A program made the position numbers and the translations under genes. Below are positions 42,669 through 51,764 of a stretch of DNA of 64,000 nt, in pieces. Position 1 is the first letter of the stretch, and each line of letters begins with the position of its first letter. The stretch lies in NCBI GenBank assembly GCA_031555615.1, contig JAVBUF010000040.1, positions 49,770 through 113,769 on the forward strand, given 5' to 3'. The DNA comes from UBA935 sp031555615 (GTDB lineage Bacteria > Bacillota > Clostridia > Lachnospirales > Lachnospiraceae). The notes under the pieces were generated by a model. The model saw only the letters and a list, made by a program, of their open reading frames with translations. It did no database searches and was not told the DNA's origin.

Positions 42669-43211
42669 ATGGGAAAAATTACAGTAGAAACATGTTATAT
42701 CGAAGGGCTTAAAGTGATCACACCACAGGTTTTCAACGATGCCCGGGGTTATTTTATGGAGACCTACAATTATAATGATTTTAAAGAGGCCGGGATTGAC
42801 TGCATATTTGTTCAGGACAATCAGTCATCTTCGGTAAAAGGAGTGCTGAGGGGGCTGCATTTTCAGATTAATTATCCCCAGGATAAGCTGGTCAGAGTAG
42901 TCAGTGGGGAAGTATTTGATGTTGCGATAGATATGCGTCCCGGCTCAGAGACATATGGAAAGTGGTATGGCGTACATCTGTCGGCAGAAAATAAAAAACA
43001 GTTTTTTGTTCCGAAAAATTTTGCCCATGGTTTTTTGGTTTTATCTGAATATGCGGAATTTGCGTATAAATGCACGGATTTTTATCATCCTAATGATGAA
43101 GGCGGCCTGCGCTTTGATGACCCCGAAATAGGTGTGGAATGGCCAATCCCTGCGGGAATGGAATTGATTATGACGGAGAAAGATATGCAATGGAAGGGTC
43201 TGAAGGGATGA
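42669..43211 (+). CDS. rmlC: dTDP-4-dehydrorhamnose 3,5-epimerase
   Basis: A 180-residue cupin-fold epimerase, third step of dTDP-rhamnose synthesis. Motifs FVQDNQSSSVKGVLRGLHFQ (catalytic His), KLVRVVSGEVFDVAIDMR, FFVPKNFAHGFLVLS and YHPNDEGGLRFDDPEIGVEW are those of RmlC. Length is normal. It follows the GH25 gene by 18 bases and overlaps the ABC permease by ATGA (43208-43211). rmlD, the last step, is not in the window, so it is elsewhere or a different dTDP-sugar is made. Confidence 0.95.
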   Translation: MGKITVETCYIEGLKVITPQVFNDARGYFMETYNYNDFKEAGIDCIFVQDNQSSSVKGVLRGLHFQINYPQDKLVRVVSGEVFDVAIDMRPGSETYGKWYGVHLSAENKKQFFVPKNFAHGFLVLSEYAEFAYKCTDFYHPNDEGGLRFDDPEIGVEWPIPAGMELIMTEKDMQWKGLKG

Positions 43212-44209
43212 TTGCCAAAATTAAGAAAATACCCCGGTGGGCTGGAATTTTACTGTTTATGGTAGTTTGCGCTGTTTTTGCCGCCATCATTGTATTTCAC
43301 CAAAATCCTTTGGCCGATCCGGATACGGAACGACTGAAAAAAATATGTGCCTGCCTGCTTTTGGGCCTTGCCTGCTTTATTTTTGCGGTTTATTATAACC
43401 GTTTGATGGTGTTGCCGAAGGAGCTGCTGCAAAGCCGGAAGCTGATCTGGAAGCTGGCAAAGAATGATTTTAAAAAGCGGTATGCGGGTTCTTATCTGGG
43501 ATTCGTATGGGCAATGATCCAGCCGGTGGTAACAGTACTGATGTACTGGATTGTCTTTGATAAAGTTTTTGATACCAGAAGCCAGCTGGTGGCAGGAGGT
43601 ATCGAAGTTCCCTACGTATTATACCTGACAGCCGGATTGGTGCCCTGGTTTTATTTTCAGGAGACCATTGTAAACGGAACCATGGCTCTTTTAGAGTATA
43701 ATTATCTGGTAAAAAAAGTGGTCTTCAATATCAGTATATTGCCTATCATCAAGCTGATTGCCGCTACCTTTATCCATATATTTTTTATGGTGGTGCTGGT
43801 GGTAGTTTCCATCGGATACGGCTATTATCCCAGTGCATATACTCTTCAATTAATCTATTATACCCTTTGCCTGTTTCTGTTCGTGCTGGCCATGAGTTAT
43901 TGTACCTGTGCCATCGTTGTTTTTTTCAGGGATCTGGCACAGATTATTAATATTGCGTTGCAGATTGGCATGTGGGCAACACCGATATTGTGGGATATTT
44001 CAGTAGTTCCGGAGGGTTTGAAGCCGCTGTTTAAGCTCAACCCCCTGGTCTATATCGTAAATGGGTTCCGCAGTTCAGTTTATGGTCAGGAATGGTTTTT
44101 CGAGCACTTTTATTCCTCCACCTATTTTTGGATTGTAACAGTGATGCTGTTTTGTATCGGCTCACTGATATTCAAGCGTCTCAGGCCTCATTTTGCAGAC
44201 GTATTGTAA
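43208..44209 (+). CDS. Polysaccharide ABC exporter permease (Wzm-like)
   Basis: A 333-residue ABC-2 type permease. The core resembles Wzm/TagG/RfbA permeases: LAKNDFKKRYAGSYLGFVWA (the cytoplasmic entry helix), QPVVTVLMYWIVFDKVF, LTAGLVPWFYFQETIVNG, and RDLAQIINIALQIGMWATPI. It is about 70 residues longer than usual because of an N-terminal pair of extra membrane helices (WAGILLFMVVCAVFAAIIVF and ICACLLLGLACFIFAVYY). I start at the ATG at 43208, which overlaps the rmlC stop; an in-frame ATG at 43139 lies inside rmlC. It pairs with the ATPase gene that follows. Confidence 0.9.
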   Translation: MIAKIKKIPRWAGILLFMVVCAVFAAIIVFHQNPLADPDTERLKKICACLLLGLACFIFAVYYNRLMVLPKELLQSRKLIWKLAKNDFKKRYAGSYLGFVWAMIQPVVTVLMYWIVFDKVFDTRSQLVAGGIEVPYVLYLTAGLVPWFYFQETIVNGTMALLEYNYLVKKVVFNISILPIIKLIAATFIHIFFMVVLVVVSIGYGYYPSAYTLQLIYYTLCLFLFVLAMSYCTCAIVVFFRDLAQIINIALQIGMWATPILWDISVVPEGLKPLFKLNPLVYIVNGFRSSVYGQEWFFEHFYSSTYFWIVTVMLFCIGSLIFKRLRPHFADVL

Positions 44210-44222
44210 AGGAAAGACAGAT

Positions 44223-45518
44223 ATGACAGACGAAAAAAAGGTAGCAATACAAATTAATGACCTTGAGAAAGTATACAAATTATATGACAGACCTTCTGAC
44301 CGGATGAAGGAAGCCCTGGGACTTAGCCGTAAAAAGCGGTATAAGGAGCATTATGCCTTAAAAGGGGTGGATCTGACGGTATATCAGGGGGAAACGGTAG
44401 GAATTATCGGCACAAATGGTTCCGGTAAGTCTACCATCCTGAAGATCATTACCGGGGTATTAAATCCCAGTCACGGTGAAGTACAGGTGAACGGACGTAT
44501 TTCTGCGCTGCTGGAATTGGGAGCAGGTTTTAATATGGAATACAACGGTATTGAAAATGTTTATTTAAACGGAACCATGATTGGCTTTTCCAAGAAAGAA
44601 ATAGATGCCAAGATGGATGCTATTCTGGAGTTTGCAGATATTGGGGACTATGTTTATCAGCCCGTCAAAACGTATTCCAGCGGTATGTTCGTACGGCTGG
44701 CTTTTGCCGTGGCCATTAATATTGAACCGGAAATTTTGATCGTAGATGAAGCTCTTTCGGTGGGAGATGTCTTTTTTCAGGCCAAGTGTTATCATAAATT
44801 CGATGAATTCAAGGAAATGGGCAAGACTATTCTTTTTGTAAGTCATGATTTAAGCAGTATCAGCAAATATTGTGACAGAGTTGTTTTATTAAATCAAGGG
44901 GAAAAGCTTGGGGAGGGTACCCCTAAGGAAATGATAGATGTATATAAACAGGTTCTGGTAGGCCAGTACGAGGTTGTGGAGGATGCCATGGAACGTTCGG
45001 CGGGGAATCAGGAAATCGGAGAATCTCTGGGTAACGGTAATGGCAACATCAATCCCGATTTATTGGAATACGGAACGAAAGAGGCAATGATCGAGGAGTA
45101 TTTTGTTACCGATGACAAGGAAAATCGTGTCAGTGCAATTATGAAAGGGCATGTATTTACGATACATATGAAAGTACGTTTTGCCACCGATATTGCCGCA
45201 CCGATATTTGCATTTACCATTAAGAACAGTAAGGGAACGGAAATCACCGGAACCAATACCATGGCGGAAAAGGCCTTTTTACAAGGTGTGGAAGCCGGAA
45301 CGGTGAAGGAGATTACCTTTAAACAGAGGATGGACCTGCAGGGCGGGGAATATCTGCTTTCCCTTGGGGTGACAGGATTTGAGAAGGATGAATTTCAGGT
45401 TTATCATAGATTATATGATGTAATCAATATTACGGTTATTTCAGATAAGGATACCGTTGGTTACTATGATATGAACTCGGAAGTGGCCGTAACAGATGGG
45501 GAGAAGTGTGAAAAATAA
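44223..45518 (+). CDS. Polysaccharide ABC exporter ATPase with C-terminal carbohydrate-binding-like domain (Wzt-like)
   Basis: A 431-residue protein. The N-terminal 250 residues are an ABC ATPase of the TagH/Wzt type: Walker A GTNGSGKS near residue 63, LLELGAGFNMEYNGIENVYL, signature SSGMFVRLAFA and Walker B ILIVDEALSVGD. After a Gly/Asn-rich linker, residues about 290-425 form a beta-sandwich (HVFTIHMKVRFATDIAAPIF, GGEYLLSLGV) like the Wzt C-terminal domain, which in Gram-negative O-antigen export recognises the modified chain end. The start at 44223 follows AAGGAAAG. The WbdD-like gene comes next, in keeping with this reading. Confidence 0.92.
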   Translation: MTDEKKVAIQINDLEKVYKLYDRPSDRMKEALGLSRKKRYKEHYALKGVDLTVYQGETVGIIGTNGSGKSTILKIITGVLNPSHGEVQVNGRISALLELGAGFNMEYNGIENVYLNGTMIGFSKKEIDAKMDAILEFADIGDYVYQPVKTYSSGMFVRLAFAVAINIEPEILIVDEALSVGDVFFQAKCYHKFDEFKEMGKTILFVSHDLSSISKYCDRVVLLNQGEKLGEGTPKEMIDVYKQVLVGQYEVVEDAMERSAGNQEIGESLGNGNGNINPDLLEYGTKEAMIEEYFVTDDKENRVSAIMKGHVFTIHMKVRFATDIAAPIFAFTIKNSKGTEITGTNTMAEKAFLQGVEAGTVKEITFKQRMDLQGGEYLLSLGVTGFEKDEFQVYHRLYDVINITVISDKDTVGYYDMNSEVAVTDGEKCEK

Positions 45519-45565
45519 ATTTTTCACAGCAGAATATATTCTGCTTGCAAATATGTGCCTGCGCA

Positions 45566-45584
45566 AGTTAAGCAAAGCTTAACT
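45566..45584 (+). promoter_or_regulatory. Inverted repeat upstream of the methyltransferase-kinase gene
   Basis: Perfect 8-bp arms AGTTAAGC and GCTTAACT around AAA. The 12-mer AGCAAAGCTTAA (45571-45582) also occurs in the rmlB leader (39227-39238). Confidence 0.4.
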
Positions 45585-45609
45585 GAAAGTTTGCAGGTAG
45601 TGGAAAGGC

Positions 45610-47676
45610 ATGGCTATTAAAATGGAACAGATCACAGAAATCGGAAAAGTAAAACTGGATTATAAGCATTATCCCGGCCAGGAGCTGTATTCTGACGGGG
45701 ATATCGAAGAACAGCTTCTGGAAATTGTCAAAAACCATTCCAGGGTTGAATTTCCCCGGATCATCGAAGAAAGTGGGAGCTGGCCGATTTTATATCATTT
45801 GTCTGCTTTAAGGAGTAATATTATCGAATGGCTGCCCATTACCAGGGAACATAAGGTCCTGGAAATCGGCGCCGGCTGCGGTGCTATTACCGATATGTTG
45901 GCCAGGAAAGCCGGTCAGGTAGTGAGTGTGGATTTGTCCAGTATTCGCAGCAGGATCAATGCCTATCGGAACCAGGATCGGGATAATGTTTATATTCATG
46001 TGGGAAATTTCAAGGATATTGAGCCGGAATTGCCCACAGATTTTGATTTTATACTGTTAATCGGTGTATTTGAATATAGCTGCTTATACATGGGGACAGA
46101 TACGCCTTATGAGGACATGCTGCGGATCATGCAGAAGCATTTGAAAAAAGATGGGCGACTGGTCATTGCAATCGAAAATAAATTCGGCTTAAAGTATTGG
46201 GCCGGCTGCACGGAGGATCATTTGGGAACCTATTTCAGTGGTATTGAAGGGTATCCGGAGGGCGGAAGTGCTCGTACTTTTACCCGTAAAGGGCTGGAAA
46301 AGATTATGAATGCCTGTGATATCAGTGAATATACCTTTTATTATCCCTATCCGGACTATAAATTTATGACCACCTTATATTCCGATAAACGCCTCCCGGT
46401 AAAGGGCGAATTGACCGATAATATTCGTAATTTTGACCGCAACAGGATGGTGTTGTTTCATGAAAAATATGCTTATGACGGCATAATTGATGACGGCCTG
46501 TTTCCGGATTTTTCCAATTCCTATGTGGTGGTGATCGGAAAAGAGCCGGAAACGGTATATGTGAAATATTCCAATGACCGGGCGGCAGAATATGTTGTCC
46601 GCACGGAAATTAAGGAGCGGGACGGCTTAGCGGTATATAAAACGGCGCTTTCAGAGGAGGCCCGGGCCCACGTAAAAAAGATGGAGGCAACGTATCATAC
46701 ATTAAGTGAAAAGTATGAGGGCAGCGGGCTGGCGGTAAATCGCTGTCAAAACGGAGAAGACGGGGAAAGTGCAGTATTTGAATATATTGAAGGAACAACA
46801 TTAGAAGAATTGATGGACAGATGCCTGGAAAAAGGGGATATGGAAGGGTTTCAGAAGCTGTTTGACCGTTTTTTGAAGTATGTGTATTATGGGCAGGAGA
46901 ATGCCCTTACCAACTATGATTTTATTTTTTCCAATATCCTGGTAAGCGGTGTGGAGCAGGAACAATGGACCCTGATTGATTATGAATGGGTAGAAGTGGG
47001 AGAAGTCTCTCCTGCTGAAATAGCCTTCAGAGCAGTATATTGCTATATACTTGCGGAAGAAAAAAGGAATAAATTAAATTTAGAATTGATTATGGAGAAA
47101 ATCGGTATTTCTCCCGAAGATGCGGAAGAATACAGGGACAATGAGAAGAAATTTCAAAAGCTGGTAACCGGGAAACGCAAATCACTGGGAGATATTCGCG
47201 CCACTTGCGGGACCCAGGTATTGGATCCCCAAAAACTGGTACAGCAATATATGGATGGGGTATTGGAGCGTCGTGTACAGATTTATTTTGATCGCGGCCA
47301 AGGATTCAATGAAGAGGAATCCTGCTTTATACCGGATGTATATCATTCGGATAAGGATGTGCGGTTTGAGCTTTCTGTTGATGGGAACGTACAGACACTG
47401 CGCCTGGATCCTGCCAACGAGGCCTGTGTTGTACAGATTAAGCAGCTTTTGTGGAATGGTGAGGTAATTTTGCCGGTAAAAAAGAATATTAGTACAAATG
47501 GGAAACAGCTAAAAGAAGGATGTTATGTTTTTGCCACAGAGGACCCTAATATTTATCTGCCGGTAAATTTACTGGAACGTAAAGCCGAAAACCTCCTGGA
47601 AGCAGAATTGGAAATCATAAAAATGCCGGTGGAGCTGGCTGACAGTATTGCGGCTTCCATCAAAAAGTTGTTTTAA
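45610..47676 (+). CDS. WbdD-like methyltransferase-kinase fusion (predicted glycan chain terminator)
   Basis: A 688-residue protein. Residues about 70-230 are a SAM methyltransferase (KVLEIGAGCGAITDMLARKA, VSVDLSS). Residues about 320-470 resemble a small-molecule kinase: AVYKTALSEEA (Lys), hinge VFEYIEGTTLEELM, catalytic loop NYDFIFSNILV (Asp-x4-Asn, without the usual His) and LIDYEWVEV in place of DFG. The last 110 residues are a beta domain (FELSVDGNVQTLRLDP). WbdD of E. coli O9a has methyltransferase and kinase in this order, caps the O-antigen and sets chain length, and the cap is read by the Wzt C-terminal domain. A Wzt-type ATPase with such a domain is immediately upstream. Function by analogy. 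Confidence 0.75.
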   Translation: MAIKMEQITEIGKVKLDYKHYPGQELYSDGDIEEQLLEIVKNHSRVEFPRIIEESGSWPILYHLSALRSNIIEWLPITREHKVLEIGAGCGAITDMLARKAGQVVSVDLSSIRSRINAYRNQDRDNVYIHVGNFKDIEPELPTDFDFILLIGVFEYSCLYMGTDTPYEDMLRIMQKHLKKDGRLVIAIENKFGLKYWAGCTEDHLGTYFSGIEGYPEGGSARTFTRKGLEKIMNACDISEYTFYYPYPDYKFMTTLYSDKRLPVKGELTDNIRNFDRNRMVLFHEKYAYDGIIDDGLFPDFSNSYVVVIGKEPETVYVKYSNDRAAEYVVRTEIKERDGLAVYKTALSEEARAHVKKMEATYHTLSEKYEGSGLAVNRCQNGEDGESAVFEYIEGTTLEELMDRCLEKGDMEGFQKLFDRFLKYVYYGQENALTNYDFIFSNILVSGVEQEQWTLIDYEWVEVGEVSPAEIAFRAVYCYILAEEKRNKLNLELIMEKIGISPEDAEEYRDNEKKFQKLVTGKRKSLGDIRATCGTQVLDPQKLVQQYMDGVLERRVQIYFDRGQGFNEEESCFIPDVYHSDKDVRFELSVDGNVQTLRLDPANEACVVQIKQLLWNGEVILPVKKNISTNGKQLKEGCYVFATEDPNIYLPVNLLERKAENLLEAELEIIKMPVELADSIAASIKKLF

Positions 47677-47698
47677 TGGTGGAAACGTGGAGGGAACA

Positions 47699-49741
47699 AT
47701 GAGTATCGCAAGATCCGTGAAAGCCCGTGCGAAGCAATTATTGGTCGCAAGGCAGCATAAGACATACGAGAAAATACTGAGAAATGCAAATAAGGACTAT
47801 AACGACTGGATCAGGCATAAGGAAAGCCAAATAAAATTGGAAAATGCAGGAAATCTTTCAGCCGGCCTTATATCTTTTGCAGAATGCGCAGGGGAGCTTT
47901 ATCAAAAACTGTACCGCATGCCAGAGAATATCATTATTTTTCATCAAAATGACGGTGAAGTGTCGAAACTTGCAAAACCGTTGATTATTGATTATATGAC
48001 AAAGCATCCCAACCTGTCTTTGGTATATGGAGATGAGGATGAAATCGAAGAAATGGGGAGGCGGGTCAATCCAAGGTTCAAGCCGGACTGGTCTCCGGAT
48101 TTGTTTTTGGCAAAGTTTTATTTCGGCAGTATCTTCGCAGTAAGACGCTCTGATGCTCTGGCGGTTCTGGAAAAGATGCAAAAGGACGGAAAAGTATCCT
48201 CCTCTGCAGAACAAAATCTTTATAGATTATGCCATCAGCTGGCCCGGGAATGTATGGGATTTGAAAAAAGGCAGCAAGGGGAAATCGACACCTTTCCTGT
48301 TGGTCATATTTCAGAAGTTTTATTTCATAACCGGTCAACCCCTGGTGTATGGAAGGGAAGCTTTCCGGAGGAGTATGTGGACTGTTCCGGTCAGTTGATT
48401 TCGGTGATTATCCCATCCAGGGACCATCCCGAAATTTTAAAGCGCTGCATCCAATCATTTGTTAGATACACCAGATATAAGCGGTATCAATTTGTGATTG
48501 TGGATAATGGCAGTACGGAAGAAAATAAAAAGGTTATAGAAGCGTTAGTTGAAAAATTAAATCAAGAAGAAAAAGGAAGTATTACCCATTTATATTTGTA
48601 TGAACCAATGCCTTTTAACTTTTCGCTGATGTGCAATATGGGAGTGAAAGCAGCAAGTGCGGAAGCGGAACTGCTGCTGTTTCTTAACGATGATATGGAA
48701 ATCTTACAGCCGGACTGGTTGGAACGGCTTGCCGGAAAGGCGATGATTCCTCGTGTGGGTGCGGTGGGAGCTAAGCTTCTATATCCTGATTCGGATATCA
48801 TCCAGCATGTGGGTATTACCAATTTAAGGATTGGGCCAGCCCATAAGCTGCAGTTTTTGTCTGACCAGGAGGAACATTATTACGGAAAGAACCGCGGCGT
48901 ACATAATGTAGCAGCTGCTACGGGAGCCTGCTTGATGATGCGGAAAGCGGTATTCCATGAAGCAGGGGGCTTCAGGGAAGATCTTGCGGTAGCTTTTAAT
49001 GATGTGGATTTATGTTATTCCATCTGGGAAGCGGGATACTATAATGTGGTTTTAAATAATGTTACCTTATTTCACCATGAATCCTTAAGCAGGGGAAACG
49101 ACGGTGAATCGGAAGAAAAAAGAATTCGTCTGATGCAGGAAAGAGAGATATTGTATGACCGTCATCGGAGTATCTATGGCAAGGATCCTTTTTACCATAA
49201 ATATTTGGTGACAGATATGCTATTAGCCGAATATACACCAATCCTTCAATATGAAATGGACCTGGCGATACCCTGGGCAACAGCAAGTGCAGATCGGGCG
49301 GGGGCCACAGAATTTCGGGAGGATGCCTGCCTGAGAATCGGAGTAGAATGTATCACGGATCTATTTGAATGGAAATACGGCATATCGGCAGAACGCGCCA
49401 GGGAAGAGAACCGGAAGGTGTCTGATGAGGATCAGGGTTATTTTTTGCAGGGATATTCTTTTGTGATCGGAGGAGATAACGCGTGCTATCAAAAAATTCT
49501 CCTTTTAAAGAATATAAAAGAGGGAATCGTGTGGCAGATTCCTATACAAATCAAATATCGCCCGGATATTAAAAAGGAACTGTCAGATCAACTAAATGTA
49601 GATTTAACTGGTTTTTTCAGTAAAGTAAAGGCAGATGTAGTACCACCCGGAGAATATCTGGTTGGTATAAAGGTAAAAGACCGGTGCTCTCGGCAAAAGC
49701 TTGTAAACTGGTCGGACAGACAATTAATTATAAAAGGATAA
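47699..49741 (+). CDS. GT2 glycosyltransferase with degenerate first domain
   Basis: A 680-residue protein. Residues about 60-230 resemble the second half of a GT2 domain (LVYGDEDEIEEMGRRVNP, FKPDWSPDLFLAKFYFGSIF) whose nucleotide-binding start is missing. Residues about 240-500 are a complete GT2 domain (SVIIPSRDHPEILKRCIQSF, FVIVDNGSTEENKKVIE, LFLNDDMEIL, AATGACLMMRK, FNDVDLCYSIWEAGY). The last 120 residues form a beta domain. This double-GT2 plan is typical of O-antigen/rhamnan glycosyltransferases. GGAGGG fixes the ATG at 47699. It probably adds sugars to the lipid-linked chain on the cytoplasmic side. Confidence 0.85.
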   Translation: MSIARSVKARAKQLLVARQHKTYEKILRNANKDYNDWIRHKESQIKLENAGNLSAGLISFAECAGELYQKLYRMPENIIIFHQNDGEVSKLAKPLIIDYMTKHPNLSLVYGDEDEIEEMGRRVNPRFKPDWSPDLFLAKFYFGSIFAVRRSDALAVLEKMQKDGKVSSSAEQNLYRLCHQLARECMGFEKRQQGEIDTFPVGHISEVLFHNRSTPGVWKGSFPEEYVDCSGQLISVIIPSRDHPEILKRCIQSFVRYTRYKRYQFVIVDNGSTEENKKVIEALVEKLNQEEKGSITHLYLYEPMPFNFSLMCNMGVKAASAEAELLLFLNDDMEILQPDWLERLAGKAMIPRVGAVGAKLLYPDSDIIQHVGITNLRIGPAHKLQFLSDQEEHYYGKNRGVHNVAAATGACLMMRKAVFHEAGGFREDLAVAFNDVDLCYSIWEAGYYNVVLNNVTLFHHESLSRGNDGESEEKRIRLMQEREILYDRHRSIYGKDPFYHKYLVTDMLLAEYTPILQYEMDLAIPWATASADRAGATEFREDACLRIGVECITDLFEWKYGISAERAREENRKVSDEDQGYFLQGYSFVIGGDNACYQKILLLKNIKEGIVWQIPIQIKYRPDIKKELSDQLNVDLTGFFSKVKADVVPPGEYLVGIKVKDRCSRQKLVNWSDRQLIIKG

Positions 49742-49749
49742 CACTAGTT

Positions 49750-51744
49750 ATGAATGAGGAAGAAATAAGAGTATTACAAAGTGCATATGAAAAGGAACAT
49801 CTAAAGTGTGCTGAGCTGGCGGAGAAGGTTGCTCTTTTGGAAGAACAAAAAGAGGAACTGGAATTTAAACTGAATCGTATTAAGAGCAATCCCTTATGGA
49901 AAGCATCGGCACCGCTGCGGCGAGGTATGCATTTTGTGATACGGCAGGCTAAGCGGATCAGGAATACCGGCAGCCTAAAGGGGATTATTGCCAAGGTGCG
50001 ATATAAAGCACATGAAAAAAAGGCGATGGCTTGTTTTGGCAGGGCCAGCTTTCCCACGCCGGAAGAAGCGGCACGTCAGAAGGCTGAACAATTTGAGAGA
50101 ATGGTCAAGATCAGCATTCTGGTGCCTTTATACAATACGCCGGAAGAGTATCTGCGGGCAATGATCGGTTCGGTACAGGAGCAGACTTATCAGAACTGGG
50201 AGCTTTGTCTGGCGGATGGTTCCGATGGGGAGCATGCCGAGGTGGAACGAATCTGCCGGGAGTATCTGGAAAAAGATAAGCGGATTATCTATCGTAAACT
50301 GGAAAAAAATGAAGGAATATCCGGAAACACCAACCAGTGTCTGCTTTTGGCAACCGGAGAATATATCGGCCTGTTTGATCATGACGATATCTTGCATCCC
50401 TGTGCCTTGTACGAATATGTAAAAGTAATCAACGAACAAAATGCCGACTATATTTATTGTGACGAAGCTACCTTTAAAAATAATGATATTGATAAGATTA
50501 TCGTGATGCATTTTAAACCCGATTATGCCATTGATAATTTGCGGGCCAATAATTATATCTGTCATTTCAGTGTGTTTTCCCGGGAGCTGCTGCAGGGAAC
50601 CGAATTGTTCCGGACCCGGTTTGACGGCAGCCAGGATCACGATATGATTCTGCGTCTTACCGATGCGGCGGAAAGAATCGTGCATGTGCCCAAGCTGCTT
50701 TACTATTGGCGTTCCCATCCGGGCAGCGTGGCATCGGACATCAATGCCAAAACCTATGCTATTGAGGCGGCAAAAGGAGCCGTGGCGGATCATTTGCGGC
50801 ACCACGGTTATGAGCACTTTCAGATTACCAGCACCAGGGCTTTTGAAACGATTTTTAAAATCAGATATGAGATTATCGGTGAGCCTAAAATTTCCATAAT
50901 TATTGCCAACAAAGATCATGAAAGTGACCTGCGCCGGTGCATCGATTCCATTATCCAGCGGTCTACTTATGAGAATTATGAAATTATTGTTGTGGAGAAT
51001 AACAGCCAAACAAAGGAAATAGCGGCTTATTATGAAGAATTGAAAGGCTTTTCCCGGGTTCGGGTGGTGAAGTTTCAAGGTGCCTTTAACTATTCGGCAG
51101 TAAATAATTTTGGCGTGGAACAGGCTGAAGGCGAATATATATTGCTTTTAAATAACGATACAAAGGTCATCAGCATTAATTGGATGGAAGAACTGCTGAT
51201 GTATGCCCAGCGGCAGGATGTTGGGGCAGTGGGCGGAAAGCTTTACTACGGTGATAAAACCATCCAGCATGCCGGAATCGTTCTTGGGCTGGGGGCTCAC
51301 CGGACAGCCGGACATACTCATTATAAGCAGCATCGGGAAAACCTGGGTTATATGGGCAGATTGTGTTATGCCCAAAATGTATCGGCAGTAACCGGCGCCT
51401 GTCTGATGGTAAAAAAAGATGTGTTTTGGGAAGTGGGCGGTTTGACGGAGGCCTTTGCCGTGTCATTGAATGACGTAGATTTTTGTCTGAAACTGCGGCA
51501 GGAAGGATATTTGAATGTATTTACGCCTTTTGCGGAATTATATCATTATGAATCTATCTCCAGAGGTTTGGACGACAATGGTGAAAAGGCCAGACGTTAT
51601 GATGAAGAGTCAGAAAGATTTCGGAAAAAATGGCAGGAAGTGCTGGAAAAAGGCGACCCTTACTATAATGTGAATTTTTCTTTGGACCGGAGCGACTATG
51701 CTTTGAAAATTTCACCTGAATATGCTATAATGGTAAAAATTTAA
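49750..51744 (+). CDS. Bifunctional GT2-GT2 glycosyltransferase (polymerase-like)
   Basis: A 664-residue protein with an N-terminal coiled coil (residues 1-50, LAEKVALLEEQKEELEFKL) and two full GT2 domains. The first spans about 120-350 (SILVPLYNTPEEYLRAMIGS, GLFDHDDILHPCALY, FDGSQDHDMILRL). The second spans about 380-620 (SIIIANKDHESDLRRCIDS, VVENNS, LLLNNDTKVI, AVTGACLMVKKDVF, LNDVDFCLKLRQEGY). Such proteins build repeat units by alternating two linkages, as in O-antigen and rhamnose-polymer loci. The coiled coil may set chain length as a ruler. The start is 9 bases after the previous stop. Confidence 0.88.
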   Translation: MNEEEIRVLQSAYEKEHLKCAELAEKVALLEEQKEELEFKLNRIKSNPLWKASAPLRRGMHFVIRQAKRIRNTGSLKGIIAKVRYKAHEKKAMACFGRASFPTPEEAARQKAEQFERMVKISILVPLYNTPEEYLRAMIGSVQEQTYQNWELCLADGSDGEHAEVERICREYLEKDKRIIYRKLEKNEGISGNTNQCLLLATGEYIGLFDHDDILHPCALYEYVKVINEQNADYIYCDEATFKNNDIDKIIVMHFKPDYAIDNLRANNYICHFSVFSRELLQGTELFRTRFDGSQDHDMILRLTDAAERIVHVPKLLYYWRSHPGSVASDINAKTYAIEAAKGAVADHLRHHGYEHFQITSTRAFETIFKIRYEIIGEPKISIIIANKDHESDLRRCIDSIIQRSTYENYEIIVVENNSQTKEIAAYYEELKGFSRVRVVKFQGAFNYSAVNNFGVEQAEGEYILLLNNDTKVISINWMEELLMYAQRQDVGAVGGKLYYGDKTIQHAGIVLGLGAHRTAGHTHYKQHRENLGYMGRLCYAQNVSAVTGACLMVKKDVFWEVGGLTEAFAVSLNDVDFCLKLRQEGYLNVFTPFAELYHYESISRGLDDNGEKARRYDEESERFRKKWQEVLEKGDPYYNVNFSLDRSDYALKISPEYAIMVKI

Positions 51745-51764
51745 CATTTTTGGAGGAAATGACC

